This document shows, one piece after another, positions 45,134 to 56,603 of a DNA stretch of 64,000 nt. Each line of letters starts with the position of its first letter. Position 1 is the stretch's first letter. Origin of the DNA: Pyrrhoderma lamaoense (taxonomy: Eukaryota; Basidiomycota; Agaricomycetes; Hymenochaetales; Hymenochaetaceae). Both the position numbers and the translations under genes were made by a program. Where the stretch lies: contig NBAZ01000010.1 of the NCBI GenBank assembly GCA_002794735.1, forward strand, positions 1-64,000, in the 5' to 3' direction. The notes beneath the pieces were generated by a model, which did not search any database, was not told where the DNA came from, and saw only the letters and a list, made by a program, of their open reading frames with translations.

Positions 45134-46326
45134 GTGAACCACGTAATCCTACCAGAGATACTTCGTAAAACAACAGAATATGTATAATTATGTAGATGGT
45201 AGTACTTTGATATATAAAGATCAAGATGATTAATCCTTGGTAATTTTGTAATGAATCGTCATAAAAAAATAAGGATATTCGACTTGATTTTATTTGATAA
45301 AAAAGTTAAGATTAAGGGAGAAGTATCATAATAATAGAAATGAATAAGAAGATGGCATGAGTGCTGAAAACTAAACTTTAGGTCAGGGCTTGACCTTTGA
45401 GTCGTATTTAGTGGTGAGGACTTGGGGTTTGGGGTTTGGAGTTTGCCTACACCAGACACGATGCTCTAGCTCAGATTTGAGGGCTAAAAAGCGAGTAACT
45501 CGACTTCGGCCGGAGCGTAGAGACGGATAGAGACCTTGAGGCGAGCTGAGACTTCACAGACCAATAAAAGTAGTAGGAACGTATAGAACAGAGCCCGACC
45601 GAGGCTGTAGTTTGAGGTAAAAGTGTATGTATTTCAGTCCGCCCGGACGACTTGCAGTACGGTCAGGGCGTTGTAAGCGCATCTGGCGGTCTCATTAATC
45701 AGCAGTGTAGTGGATAGAGAGTACAGGGATTATCAGAGAGCTACTTCGAAGGGGGGGGGGGTCGATCTATTGATTGAGAGTTAACTGATTGAGAGGAATT
45801 AACTGATTTACCACGGCCTCTTATGTAGCGAAACGCGAAATAAAGGGTAGATAATAAGAAAAGCATAGTTTCCAGGTGGCTATATGCTACTAGACGAAAG
45901 ATTTAAGCTATTAGAATTTAGAGGGCCATATAAACGAACCCTATCCTCGTGTAAGAGTAGAAAGTGAAGCTAAATAGTAAGAGAAATGGACCAGGCGCGC
46001 GTTGCCGAGTAGTAGCAATGGACTTTCCGGGAGAGTTAGAAAGTGCATTATAAATGCACTACGATCGGCCAAACACTTAGCTGGTCCTATAGTGCACTAA
46101 ATATATGTCGTGGTGTTGATTATTTATTTTCATAGTGAACAAACTTATATATAAATCCTTGAAATTATTAATCTATGGCCAGAGATGTGACTTAATTTAC
46201 GATGTACAGGAGCTTCAATTTTTATATCGTAACTATTTACAAATAAAATTTTCTGGAATTACAATCTTTAACCCACTAACATGCTCAAGTTTAGCAAGAT
46301 TTATAATCCTAATGTTTTTGAAAAGA

Positions 46327-47695
46327 TCATACCTGGTGACTTGGTCCTAAAGCTTCTGAGACGGATATTCGCTTGGATGGGTTCTTACATAGGAGTCCCT
46401 TCAATAAATCTCGGCCTATAGGATTTCTGTTATTGATGGACATAGACAATAAAGTCAAAAAAAAATACATGCCCTTCGCATTGATTTGTGTCCAACAAGG
46501 GAGCTCTTCTAGATCCATAATACCATGTCGAAGAGAGTCGAACCAAACATCGAACGGCTGCCTTGAGAAATCGTCTTCTTTAGTATATAATCTCAGGAGC
46601 ATCTCTAGGGCCACTAAACTATCAATTTACCTCGGCATAAAGTTATAGAGACACAAGAGAATGGTGCTACATACCCTAAAGAGTAGACATCAGCTTTCGG
46701 GCTGATTACAGGCCATTTTTCTTTGATCTCCGGCGCATCATACATTAGTGTACTAGGTCGAAGTTGAGAAGACAGAATTTCTTGCTTGCTATTCAGGGAT
46801 TTTGCACTATACAAGCATCCACAAGGATTAGAATAGTAATTTTGTCTTCGAATAAGGACATACTTTCCGAAATCAGCAATTGCAACATTCACCTTTCCCA
46901 ACGCTTCATCTCGTAGTAATATGTTTTGCGGTCTGATAGATGGAGGATTTATAACAGAAAAATAACTTTAGTTGTCTCCACTTACTTAATATCATTATGG
47001 AGATAAAATGCAATCTCATGGAGGCAAAATAGCGCCTCTAATGTTTGCCTTACATGCTGACTCAGAACATAGCTTACAGGCAAAGAAGTCTTAAATGTAC
47101 AAACCTTACAACTTCAGCAACGAATGACTCTGAATAATCCATCTCTAGGATTTTGTTAGCCAACGATCTACCAGCTGCATACTCAGTCACTAAGCAATAA
47201 TATTTCTTTTCTTTCTCAAGCTCAGCGATGAAACTATCATGATATAAAAGCTTACAAAAGTCTTAGTCATACACGGTATATTCTTAAGGTTGAGCTGTTA
47301 AGAACTCACCAAATGCTCAAAGCCAATATCAACATTTGATTGATTGGTTCTATACCTGCTTATATGATGTAGCACGCGAATCTCATTCTCAATTGTTTCG
47401 TTTTGAGTGTCATCGTCAGTTTTCTCTAAGCATTTTACAGCGAGATCACTTTCATTACCATCCTTATCTTCGAATCTTACCATCTAAAGTGTGGTTCACA
47501 TCAGCTCTTCGACCTCTCAGCCATTCATGAGTACCGACTTACCCACACATCCCCGAACCCCCCACAGTTAATCCATTCCATCCATTTGTATTCACCTTTA
47601 TCTGTAATGCTGCGAACCCCATTGAAAAGTGTAAGACGAGATTTCTTCGGAAGATCAGTTTCAACCTCATGTAAGTGGAGAGTAGCTCTCGTCAT
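46327..47695 (-). CDS. protein kinase, non-RD catalytic loop
   Basis: Six exons (47543-47695, 47310-47483, 47105-47250, 46986-47060, 46675-46932, 46327-46618) give 365 residues. Kinase landmarks in order: glycine loop CGGFGDVW, VAIK-type lysine in LAVKCLEK, catalytic loop HNDIKPQNIL, DFG in IADFGKYV, APE in MYDAPEIKEKW, and DVYSLG of helix F. The catalytic loop has Asn where most kinases have Arg (HND for HRD). The Lys, Asp and DFG residues are present, so activity is likely. The first in-frame ATG is 47695; a 5' exon further upstream is possible. The gene ends 220 bp outside the right palindrome arm and stops just after the last kinase helix (RISVSEAL). Substrate unknown. Confidence 0.85.
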
Positions 47696-49157
47696 AAGCT
47701 CATCTTTGAGGCATCAAAAAAGCATTATAAGGGATGTGTACATTGCTAATATTGCATCCTTTGGGGTATTCGTCCACACACGAGCATCTTTGTCAGCTAC
47801 TACGTAATCAAGAGTTGACAAGTACAATACACTCAGACGCAGATAGTATTTCGCAATAATTCGTGGATGACGGTTATATCCGATAGATAGCACTTATCGT
47901 TGTGATGTCTTGTATAATAATAGGTCAAGTCGGATGTCCTTGCTTTCTTCGCAAACGAGACTCCATTTGCAGTGTATACTAAATTTTGGTGCTTACTTAA
48001 TTATTAGATAACCGCGCAGGCGAAACATATCCGGTTACTTTCAATACTGAGAAAATTGCGATTCGGAAGAAGAGCAACATTATGCAATGACCACAATCGA
48101 TGAAAATATGTGGCGTCTTAGGTACCCCATACATGTAAGCACTTTAAAGCTATGTGCGCTTTCTAACGGACGTTTGAGGGTAAGGAGGTGAGACGTGTCA
48201 CAATGGAAAATTAGAAAACTATGTTACTGGTATTTGAGAAAACACCGAGAAGACACCGCTGAGTCTACTGACGTTTCAACCAGCGGTAAAGAATTCCGAA
48301 TAAGGTATTTTTTGCCCTAATGGGATTAAGTTGATATTAAATCCTCTTCATCATTTAGAAAAATGCAAAGTAAAAAAACGAAGATATACGCGCATGTACT
48401 ATGGTAACCAACAGAATGAGTACAACGTAAATCATACGTACTATTTGATTATGCATGTATTTGTAGATATCTATAAGCGATAAAAAACATATCTAATTGC
48501 CCTTAGGTTCGATCACCCGGATTTAACGGGCTTTTAAATTAGTGAGATAATACGGTCTTGTATCAAATCTCTGAGTTTTCTCTCAATCTCCTCAACACTC
48601 CGCCATATACCTCGACTTACTGTGACAATTGTACAAGACGTACTTAATAGGCTTAGCACAACGAAAAAAGAGACGGTTAGATGCTCCCGCTTAGAAGGCT
48701 CCTAAGTGCGACTCGACATAGATTCTTCTCCTAAAGAAAAGACTCAGCAAATCAAGGAGATACCACATATAGATCCGATTCTAGTTCTATATTTCCTAAT
48801 GGGGGAGCCACTCTTCCGTATGTTTTTTTCCCGAAGTAGTAGAGATCTCCGGTCCTGCTTTTTAAGCTGTTTCCTTAGTATCATCTTCTTTACTAGATTA
48901 TATTTGATTTCAAGCATCGGACCTTCGGAGAAGATTGGGAACTAAGGCCACGACACTCCTTACCGATATAAGTGGAGAAATATGTATGTGATCGAAGAGT
49001 TTATTGCTAGGAGAACGTAGGGGTTATTCTTAATGGAATACACGGAGCGTCTGATGTCATAATATACAAAAGAGAAAACTGAAAACTTTTTTACAAGTTA
49101 TTTATACTTTCAGAGGCACAGAGACACATAAATCTCCGACAGTTTAGGGTTGGGCTC
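47696..49157. other. intergenic region
   Basis: Possible upstream kinase exon sequence on the minus strand around 47730-47830 (an open stretch with VWTNTPKDAILAMYTS) that could not be joined in frame. Otherwise nothing recognised. Confidence 0.35.
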
Positions 49158-50320
49158 TCAAGGGCAGAAAGTAAGGGTATAATCGGCGTTAAGCGCTGAG
49201 TTACAAGTCCAAAGCGCTGTCCGCTGGATTCATCGTATGCATATGCATATGAGTTCGGGCAATTCCCTTTGAAATAGCTGTAAAAGGCGACGCCACTAGC
49301 AGGGCATGTTGCAGGGGTGTTATGAGATCCAGAGCAGCAGTTCGCGGAGTCGGCTTCAAAGATAAAGTCATTACGGAGTTTTAAAAAAGGATAACCGAGT
49401 ATCGAGATCTAACCTTGATTACCGTCAAGATTTGCTTCACAAGCACTCTTACATCCAAGAGGAAATCCCGTTGAGTCGAAAGGACCCTTCAATACATCAG
49501 GACCTTCACTTATACATGAGCAACAATTACAATAATAAGTGGGTTATTCTAAGCTCACAGTTTGGTCCCAAGTCCACCGGACAATCAGCAACACCGCATC
49601 CAACATTATTCGTGATTCTCATAGGTAGATCGTACCCGTCAACAAGTGAGACTATTGGTTTTCAGTTATAGGTCTTAGGACGATAAGATCAAGCATACCA
49701 TCATAGAAGTCGTTATTACCATCCCCTTGGAGTGTCCATTCTGCTACAGTTGCTGGTGGTACTCCCTTACGTATTAAATTAGTACCATATATATATGCGT
49801 TTCTTAACCACACATACTGTTCCCGTATGAGGATCACAAAGCAATCCACCATTGCATCCACCAGTAGCACATGAGTTTGGTCCTGGATTAACGCTGAAAT
49901 CGCAGTTTCGACGACCCCATATGCGACCAGCCTTCCAATTGTCTGGGACGGTAAACGAGACTGCGGTAAAAGATGGTGCCTCCCATCTTAACGTTCAATT
50001 ATGATCAGTTATCAAAGGCATAAATGGCCCTGTTTAATAGCTTACCCTGTAGGGAAGTCTGGGACAGCGGCGCCAACGTTCAGATCAGTAAACATCTGTA
50101 GATAATATTACTAAAAATCCATGTCTATTAGTGATGATCAATGAAGACCGACCGCAGGCCTAGCAGAAAACTTCATTAGACCGGACGTAATTAGAGTAGA
50201 ATGTATAGCTTACCATATAGTAAATGGGCAGGCATTGTAGACGGTGAATGTTCGAGCACTAACCCTGACAGTCACGTAAAGAAGGGAGGGGATAATATGT
50301 GAAATAGTGACAAGTCTCAT
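49158..50320 (-). CDS. thaumatin-like protein, C-terminal frameshift
   Basis: Eight exons assemble a thaumatin-like protein: 50214-50320, 50153-50159 (7 nt), 50046-50095, 49818-49986, 49699-49765, 49559-49651, 49414-49503 and 49158-49353. A signal peptide is followed by TFTVYNACPFTIW, GWEAPSFTAV, WKAGRIWGRRNC, CATGGCNGGLLC, AEWTLQGDGNNDFYD and SYFKGNCPNSYAYAYDESSG. The cysteine pattern and acidic-cleft residues fit the GH64/thaumatin fold, secreted and often beta-glucan-binding. Near 49219-49222 one base is missing: the conserved end ALWTCNSALNADYTLTFCP follows directly but in another frame. As written the frame runs on to 49091 and loses the last two cysteines. Either an assembly error or a recent lesion. 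Confidence 0.87.
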
Positions 50321-51779
50321 GTCTGAGTACTTAGAAAATAGCAAGTAGCAAGGACTAGTAGGAGATATCTGACTGGCCTTCTCTCTGAAGAAAAAACATG
50401 AAAGCTTGGCCTTTATAGCTGTCTGGAGTCTACTACTACCTTGAGTATAGATTAATGAAGTCTACGGAACAACCTAGAATTCATCTTTTCTGCTCCCGAC
50501 CACATGATTGAATATAATCCTGTCTGTTCCGTTCCAGATACTTTCCCCCTGTTTTGTTGTGTTATTCTCTTTAGGAATAGGAAATAAATATGCTTGGGAT
50601 GCAAATAAGGCTTGTGCAACGAAAAACTTTAAGGTACGCGACGCTAAACTTCAACATAAACACCCTGACGAGTGCAGAAGGCACAACAAAACTGCCACTT
50701 CATGATATCTGTTTCCACAGCGGAAAGAACTAAACAGCCTTGTTGGCAGAGTACGGGCTTCATTGATTCACTAGATTACATGTCCATATAAGTCAGTATC
50801 ATACTGCAACTTACATGATACTATATGACAAATTTACTAGTTGAATAGAATAAACTCATTTCAGATAATCCGATAAAAGGCATGATGATTTATGATTCAG
50901 ATTCTATACGTGAGTCACCGAGCTCCAAACGTCAAAGCAACACTGGATCTGTTTTGTTTCCATGTGAAAGGTCAGTTTTTCAGTTATAGATAATGACAAA
51001 AGATGCTATCACATCATGAGCTGTCATGGCATGAATATGAAGCGCTTACCAAAATAAGTAGTTACACATGTTCGAGCCATATGATGTGATTTATTTATTA
51101 TGAACATGTGAACACTCGTGTCTAAGGTAGTGTAGATTAATTTCAAAAAAGGCATTGGAGTGAACATATCAAAGTGACCAACATTCTACATTGGCTGTAA
51201 GAAGAAATTGACCTAGTATATCGATACTATTGGGATATTACTTGTTAACATTACATATTATATCACACCTTCATTAGATCTCGAGGCACCAATATCTCGT
51301 GATGAGTTCTTTATTGAATCTTGATAATACTTTGTGTATATCGACTATCATGAAGAAGGAAGGAAGCTGGCTATTACCCGAACTCACTCACATTGCAGAG
51401 ACCTCTTGGCTTCTCGAAGGACTCAATAAAATGATAAAGAGTTTGCGGCAGCTTCGACCCATTCCCAGAGATAGCAAATAGTGTGAAGATATAACTCCTG
51501 GATACAAGAGAGTGGCAAAAGGAGAAATGGCAATGCGGGTGGCAATATCTCGATATCGCAATAAATTTAATGATTTAAGAGAAATTGTCACACTATTCCG
51601 TCGATCCTATGTTTCTGAATTTGGTTAAAAATATCTTATATGTTCATGCATGTGATTTTGAGTAGATTCCCACCCGAGGGTATATTTCAAAAAAGGTCAT
51701 CATTGACATATAATATACATTTTCTTACACTTATTATTATGAGATACCTGGGTCTGCATGAATGATTATTCTACATTTT
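50321..51779. other. intergenic region
   Basis: No supported gene. Open frames of 60-67 codons at 51299-51591 overlap on both strands and show no domain. Confidence 0.4.
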
Positions 51780-53046
51780 TCACCGTGTGGATGGGTTAAC
51801 CAAGAGGCAGCCCCCGTCAATAACCAGTTCCTGGCCATTCATATACCCTCCTGCAGGAGAGACCAAATAAATAACAGTTCCGGCCATTTCCTGTGCACTA
51901 TCAAGATATAAGCTTCTGACGTGCGTCAAATAATATGAGAGTAAATCACCTCCCAGGTCTACCAGCAGGTACCGGTTGGATTCCTTGTGCAACTTTGTCT
52001 GTCTGGCTAGATGAGTGTGAATGTGCTTCAACCCCTGGAGGTAGACGATCCGATGTCATTTCTGATGCATATACTCCAGGAGCGACGGCATTCACATGCA
52101 CAGGAATGCCCTTAAGAGCAAATTCGGTGGCCATCATGCGTGTCAAGTGAGAAGACGCTGCTTTACTGCTATTATATGCAAACTATGATCGTTTTCGGAA
52201 ACAGTAAGGCGTCCAAGTCAGCTCACCCACTAGTATGAGAATATGGAAAGAGGGGTACTTACATGATTCTGGGAAAGTTTTCCTATCCCGCTGATACTAG
52301 TTACATTGACAACTGAGCTGTATCCGCCAGTGCCTTCCTCAGAAGCGCCACGGGAGAGTAATCCGAGAAATGCGGTAGTAACAAAAAAGATTGATGTTGT
52401 ATTTACGGCATGTAAAGAGCTCCAAGCCTCAAAGCTCTCGTTGTCAAATAGTGCTCGTCCAAGGGTACCAGCATCTGCATGCTGTGGTGCAGACAAGTCG
52501 CTGAAAAAAGAGGATACTGGGCCGACCTGCCCGGAGCTATAACGTAGTCAGTCTATCAGCAATAATTAAAAGCTCGGCGCATCGGCGTTTCTATACTTGT
52601 TGACAAGAATATGAAGCTTGCCTTCCCGCTCTTCGATGACCCTCACTGTTTCAAGGATGCTTGCTTTGTCGGTGACATCCATTTGTATGCTGATTATATC
52701 CCGCTTGAGATTCATTTCAGATTGACTGATCAGAAACTTACTCAAGCATGGAACCTTTGGCATCTTTGGATAACGTTTTTACTGCATTCTCTAAGGTATC
52801 TTTCCTACGCCCGGCGATGTAGACAATAGCTCCATTCACCGCTAGACCTTGGGCGATCATCAAGCCTCTATACAACCAATATTACAAAGCATGGAAGAAT
52901 GATAGGACATGAGATAAGGCCTCGTGAAGCAGGTGTGATAGATAGACGGACATGCCTGAACCACCGCCAGTTACAAGAGCGACACGCCCAGTAAGATTAT
53001 AGATGGCGTCCAGGGAGAGAGAATTGCTTGCACTATGCGGTGCCAT
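51780..53046 (-). CDS. short-chain dehydrogenase/reductase
   Basis: Six exons (52952-53046, 52742-52867, 52597-52689, 52263-52536, 51950-52182, 51780-51897) encode a 312-residue classical SDR. It has the NAD(P)-binding TGGGSGIGLMIAQGLA, the VNN motif (here VNNSG), the catalytic Ser in VVNVTSISGIGKL, and the Tyr-x-x-x-Lys pair in YNSSKAASSHLTRM, with NAVAPGVYASEMT following. All catalytic residues are intact, as is the C-terminal VIDGG. An Arg pair after the second strand (AGRRKDT) suggests NADP(H) preference. The second intron uses the acceptor AATCAG (52 bp); nearer AGs break the frame. Substrate unknown. It lies 2.5 kb from a UbiA prenyltransferase gene. Confidence 0.92.
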
Positions 53047-55519
53047 ATCCGATGAAATTTCGCGTTTAGATCGATAGATGTGGATTCAATTTAGTTGGAT
53101 GTGCCCCTGTGCGGTGCGACCTGGTATAACACGGTAAGTTGACCGGGTACGTATCCCGAAAAAACATGTGACCGCGATGATGAAGAATAGAATAATTAAG
53201 ACTCGGAAAATATGATCATATCGATTAATTTTCTATATGATACGAGAAAATTACTGGGCCTTGGTTCTCAAACTATAACAACCATTTGCTTTATCTAACA
53301 CTAGCAGATCATGATGATTGCTGCATTTCTCGGGGCGTCATTTCAATTTAGTTATGATCATAAACGCATGTTCATGCACAAGTGTATAAGCACCAAACAA
53401 AACCTGTAACAAAAGTATACCTATAGGAACGTAGACGCTGATTTTTTGAATTAAGAGTAGCTGCAGTATGTATCCATATATATATAATTGTATTTACTGT
53501 TGTGCCGTCACTTGACCAAGTATAAGTAATTCAGTATTCATGTGGTGTTTAAAATCTAGATTATCTCAATCCTTCCCATCTTCGCGTAGTTTGATAATTA
53601 CACAGTGCATAGATTCTCGTCCCACATAGGATATTCCTTAGATTCATTAAAGTTTAAAGACATTATCGATATTTGTTTGTGCTTGAGAAATTAATAATGA
53701 AGCTCCGCCGATCCTAAGTGCGATCACCTCAGCCCTTCTTCCCTTCTCAAGCTTAAGCTCAAGGGGAAATTTTGAGTTCAGCGACGGTTATGTGCTAGTA
53801 TCTCACTTGTTTACATGTAATCCCAAGAAGAATAAGTTTCATAATCCGATACATATACGTAACCATTACAGTCCAATTAGGTCACTTTTTACTACGAAAG
53901 TTTTTAGTGCTAGTAGCCTGATAATTCCTTCTACTGCATGCAAAAAGAGAGTCGGGAAGAGCCGATACCATGAGGAACACATCTCCCCGTCCCCAGGCGA
54001 GATCTATCAGCATCATATCATGATTAACTGAGACTAATACATAGATAGATGCGTCGCGTCTCTTTCATTGATCCCTTACCTGAGTTTCCTGTCACTGTAT
54101 CAATCAGCCTATCATGAGTCTCATCGTTCGACCATTGTCTCGTGACTCATTTATGACCTGACGTCAATTTTGACTGTTAACAACTATCAACATTCTCTAC
54201 CCCTTCATCAGAAGTTATACCAGTGCCTCAGCTTTCAAGGCCATCCAACACCGATCAACTCAACTCTCAAACACAGGCGGGACTAGACAAGATCCGATTG
54301 CCTTTTTTTCTTACCATAACCGACAATTTCGGCCCAATTTGTAATTGTTGGTTCTTTTGGAGTTGTTGAACTTGTCTCCCACATTCACCGCCCAAACTGA
54401 TGCCGACAAGTCGGGTTGTGGCTAAAAGGATCTTACAGCTTAGCTGTATGGTCCATTTCCTTGATGTTGCGGCCTAAGAAACCATGCAGACTTGGGTCAA
54501 TGTAAGAGAATGTCGTACACTTCCGATTTTGATGTGATAAAAGTCTTTTTTTGATAGCTTCCTTTGCTCTAGATTCCTATTCCAAAATTTCTCACGTAGT
54601 CCGAAGCTTCCGAGATTTCCCAGGGATCTATACTGGTTCGATTTATTCCTTGAAGTCTTTGAGTATGAAGTATTCTTCATGTTCACTGCGTGTAATTCAT
54701 GCTTTTACTTCTCACATCAAGTTATATATCTGGGTGATAGAATGCTTATACTCAGCATAAATCGAAGGAAGAGCTCCGGACCGAATTCGGAACACGATTT
54801 TATTATGTACCGAAGGCGTTAGAAGTGATTTTTGTAGATCCCGAGTAGATGGACACTTGTATCGTACTACGGGCTTCACGGATAAGGATTAGAAGTAGCA
54901 AGCAAACGTATCCTGTGCGTTTGGATCCTGTGGCTTGTCGGCTTCTCAAAAGGTTGAGATGAATCGGTTTTTCACGCACCCTCGGTATCTGAAATTTCAT
55001 TTAAAAATCATAAATAATATTATAATTATAATCGGTGTTTTCAGCTATTTACCATCCCGCTTGCGAGTTCCCACTCGCCAGTCTCATGTCCTTAACACCG
55101 AAATGCTATTGAAATATGTGGACTCCGCTTATGTTGCAAATACTGTCTTTCCTCCAAATTTAATTTGAAACGTCAGGTTCGCGGTCCATCATTCTTAGCA
55201 TCTTTCTCTGACTCATATCTTATCCTTACAAAGGATCGCGGGAAAGAATATTCTCAAAAATTGATAAAAATTAAGAAAAAAAGTGTTCAGCTATAATTTG
55301 CGATGCTCAAGGAGTATTCTTTGCATATTCTGAATCACAAAGTCATACAAGAGATCTTGCGGAACCATGACGTTACATCTTTCTAAACTGAAAGTAGTCA
55401 TCAAAGAGTTGAACCCTTATCCTCTGGAAACATAAAAGGTGGCTATCCTGGAGAGTGTCCCATCTCAAATCCCTTTTCTAAAACAACTTTCTCTACAGTA
55501 CCACTGTTGTCTAGATAAT
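53047..55519. other. intergenic region
   Basis: About 2.5 kb with only short frames (77-79 codons or fewer) and no family similarity seen on either strand. Confidence 0.4.
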
Positions 55520-56603
55520 ATGATACGCTCAGCTATCCGTGCACTGCTAAGAGTCCCTTATTGGGTCGCATACCACTGCTGGACTGCGTTCTTATTCACA
55601 AAATCCGACATAAAGACTACTCTCATTCCTATAGTCGGTTTTGTTTCTTATAACTACACGAACCTACTCTAACGACACCTTCAATTTTAGACATGTCTTG
55701 CAGCCGCATCTGCACCATTACATTCGCTTTCCCGCCTTCCTCCAACTATATTTTGGATATGGCTTCAACTCCTCCAATTTGATGTATCGAACCAGACTAT
55801 CGACCCTGAAGAGGATAAGCGAAATAAATCAGATCGTCCAATCCCTGCGAATCGAATTTCACTGAGGAATGCCTTAATCCTTAGATGGGTTTTACCTATC
55901 ATTTGCTTTTTATGGAGCGCGAGTTATAGCAAAGAAGTTCTAGCTGCAAGCGTCGCAAACTGCTTTTTAACATATGTTTATGATGAAATGGGATACGCCG
56001 CAGGACACTGGGCAGGAAGAAACTTAGTAAACTCCCTTGGCTTCGCAAGTTTTGAAATTGGTGCTTGCTTAATTGCTGGTAAGTGATTTCGGATCAAATG
56101 TGCCCGCTTTATTCAAGTTAATCAGGCAATACAAATACTAATTATTCTTTATAGGAAAAGATGTTCATATACTTGATAACATCTCATGGTTGTCAGTACT
56201 ATGCAGTGCAGGTATCTTCGCCACCACAATCCAGGCCCAAGATTTCAAAGACACGGAAGGAGATGCCCTTGTTGGTAGACATACCCTCCCTCTGGTACAT
56301 CCAACCCTTGCTCGACCAACCTTATTGTTTGCTTTAGCAGCCTGGAGTGCAGGTCTCAGTATGGTGTGGGGGCTTAATGTCGAGATGGCCTTAGCTTTCA
56401 ATGTCCTAGGAGCTGCTGTTGGTGGAAGGTTTTTAGCCAAAACAAGTATGAAAGCAGATCAACGGAGTTTCTATCTGTATAATGTAAGTTTCATTCGACT
56501 TGAACTCTAAGTTGTGGCTTAACTAGAACGTTGTCATTTATTTCAGGTCTGGCTTTCTCTTGCACATTCTCTTCCCGCATACTTCCGGTTTATTGCTCAT
56601 TGA
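55520..56603 (+). CDS. UbiA-family prenyltransferase
   Basis: Four exons (55520-55633, 55691-56078, 56155-56483, 56547-56603) give 295 residues. The first Asp-rich motif is FDVSNQTIDPEEDKRNKSDRP (N-Q-x-x-D-x-x-x-D type), the second is QAQDFKDTEGD. Both bind Mg2+ and the prenyl diphosphate in this integral-membrane family. Several hydrophobic helices follow. The pattern TAFLFTKSDIKTTLIPI at the N-terminus is typical of fungal UbiA proteins of unknown substrate that occur in terpenoid or meroterpenoid pathways. An upstream start is possible, but ATG 55520 sits just before the conserved part. Frame intact. Confidence 0.88.

Larger units (their letters stand above)
42892..46106. repeat. right arm of the ~11.3-kb inverted repeat
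   Basis: Inverted copy of 34763-37986. Inner end at ATATGCATCAATG (42892), outer end at CTGGTCCTATAG (about 46106). The core to about 45666 matches the left arm almost perfectly. Beyond it identity drops, with small indels and an 11-base G run near 45751. Confidence 0.93.

Noticed and set aside
45460..45640. Arm-end sequence as part of a retroelement with coding capacity
   Set aside because: No reverse transcriptase or integrase fragments found in the outer arm repeats or in the copy at 9780-10135.
34763..46106. Whole palindrome as a classical terminal-inverted-repeat DNA transposon
   Set aside because: No transposase gene, no target-site duplication at the outer borders that I can see, and the arms themselves carry genes.
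48500..48530. Possible tRNA B-box (GGTTCGAT)
   Set aside because: No matching A-box or cloverleaf at the right distance upstream; no tRNA called anywhere in the window.
52690..52741. Alternative splicing of SDR intron 2 at CTCAAG
   Set aside because: That acceptor gives a stop after two codons; only AATCAG keeps the SDR frame.
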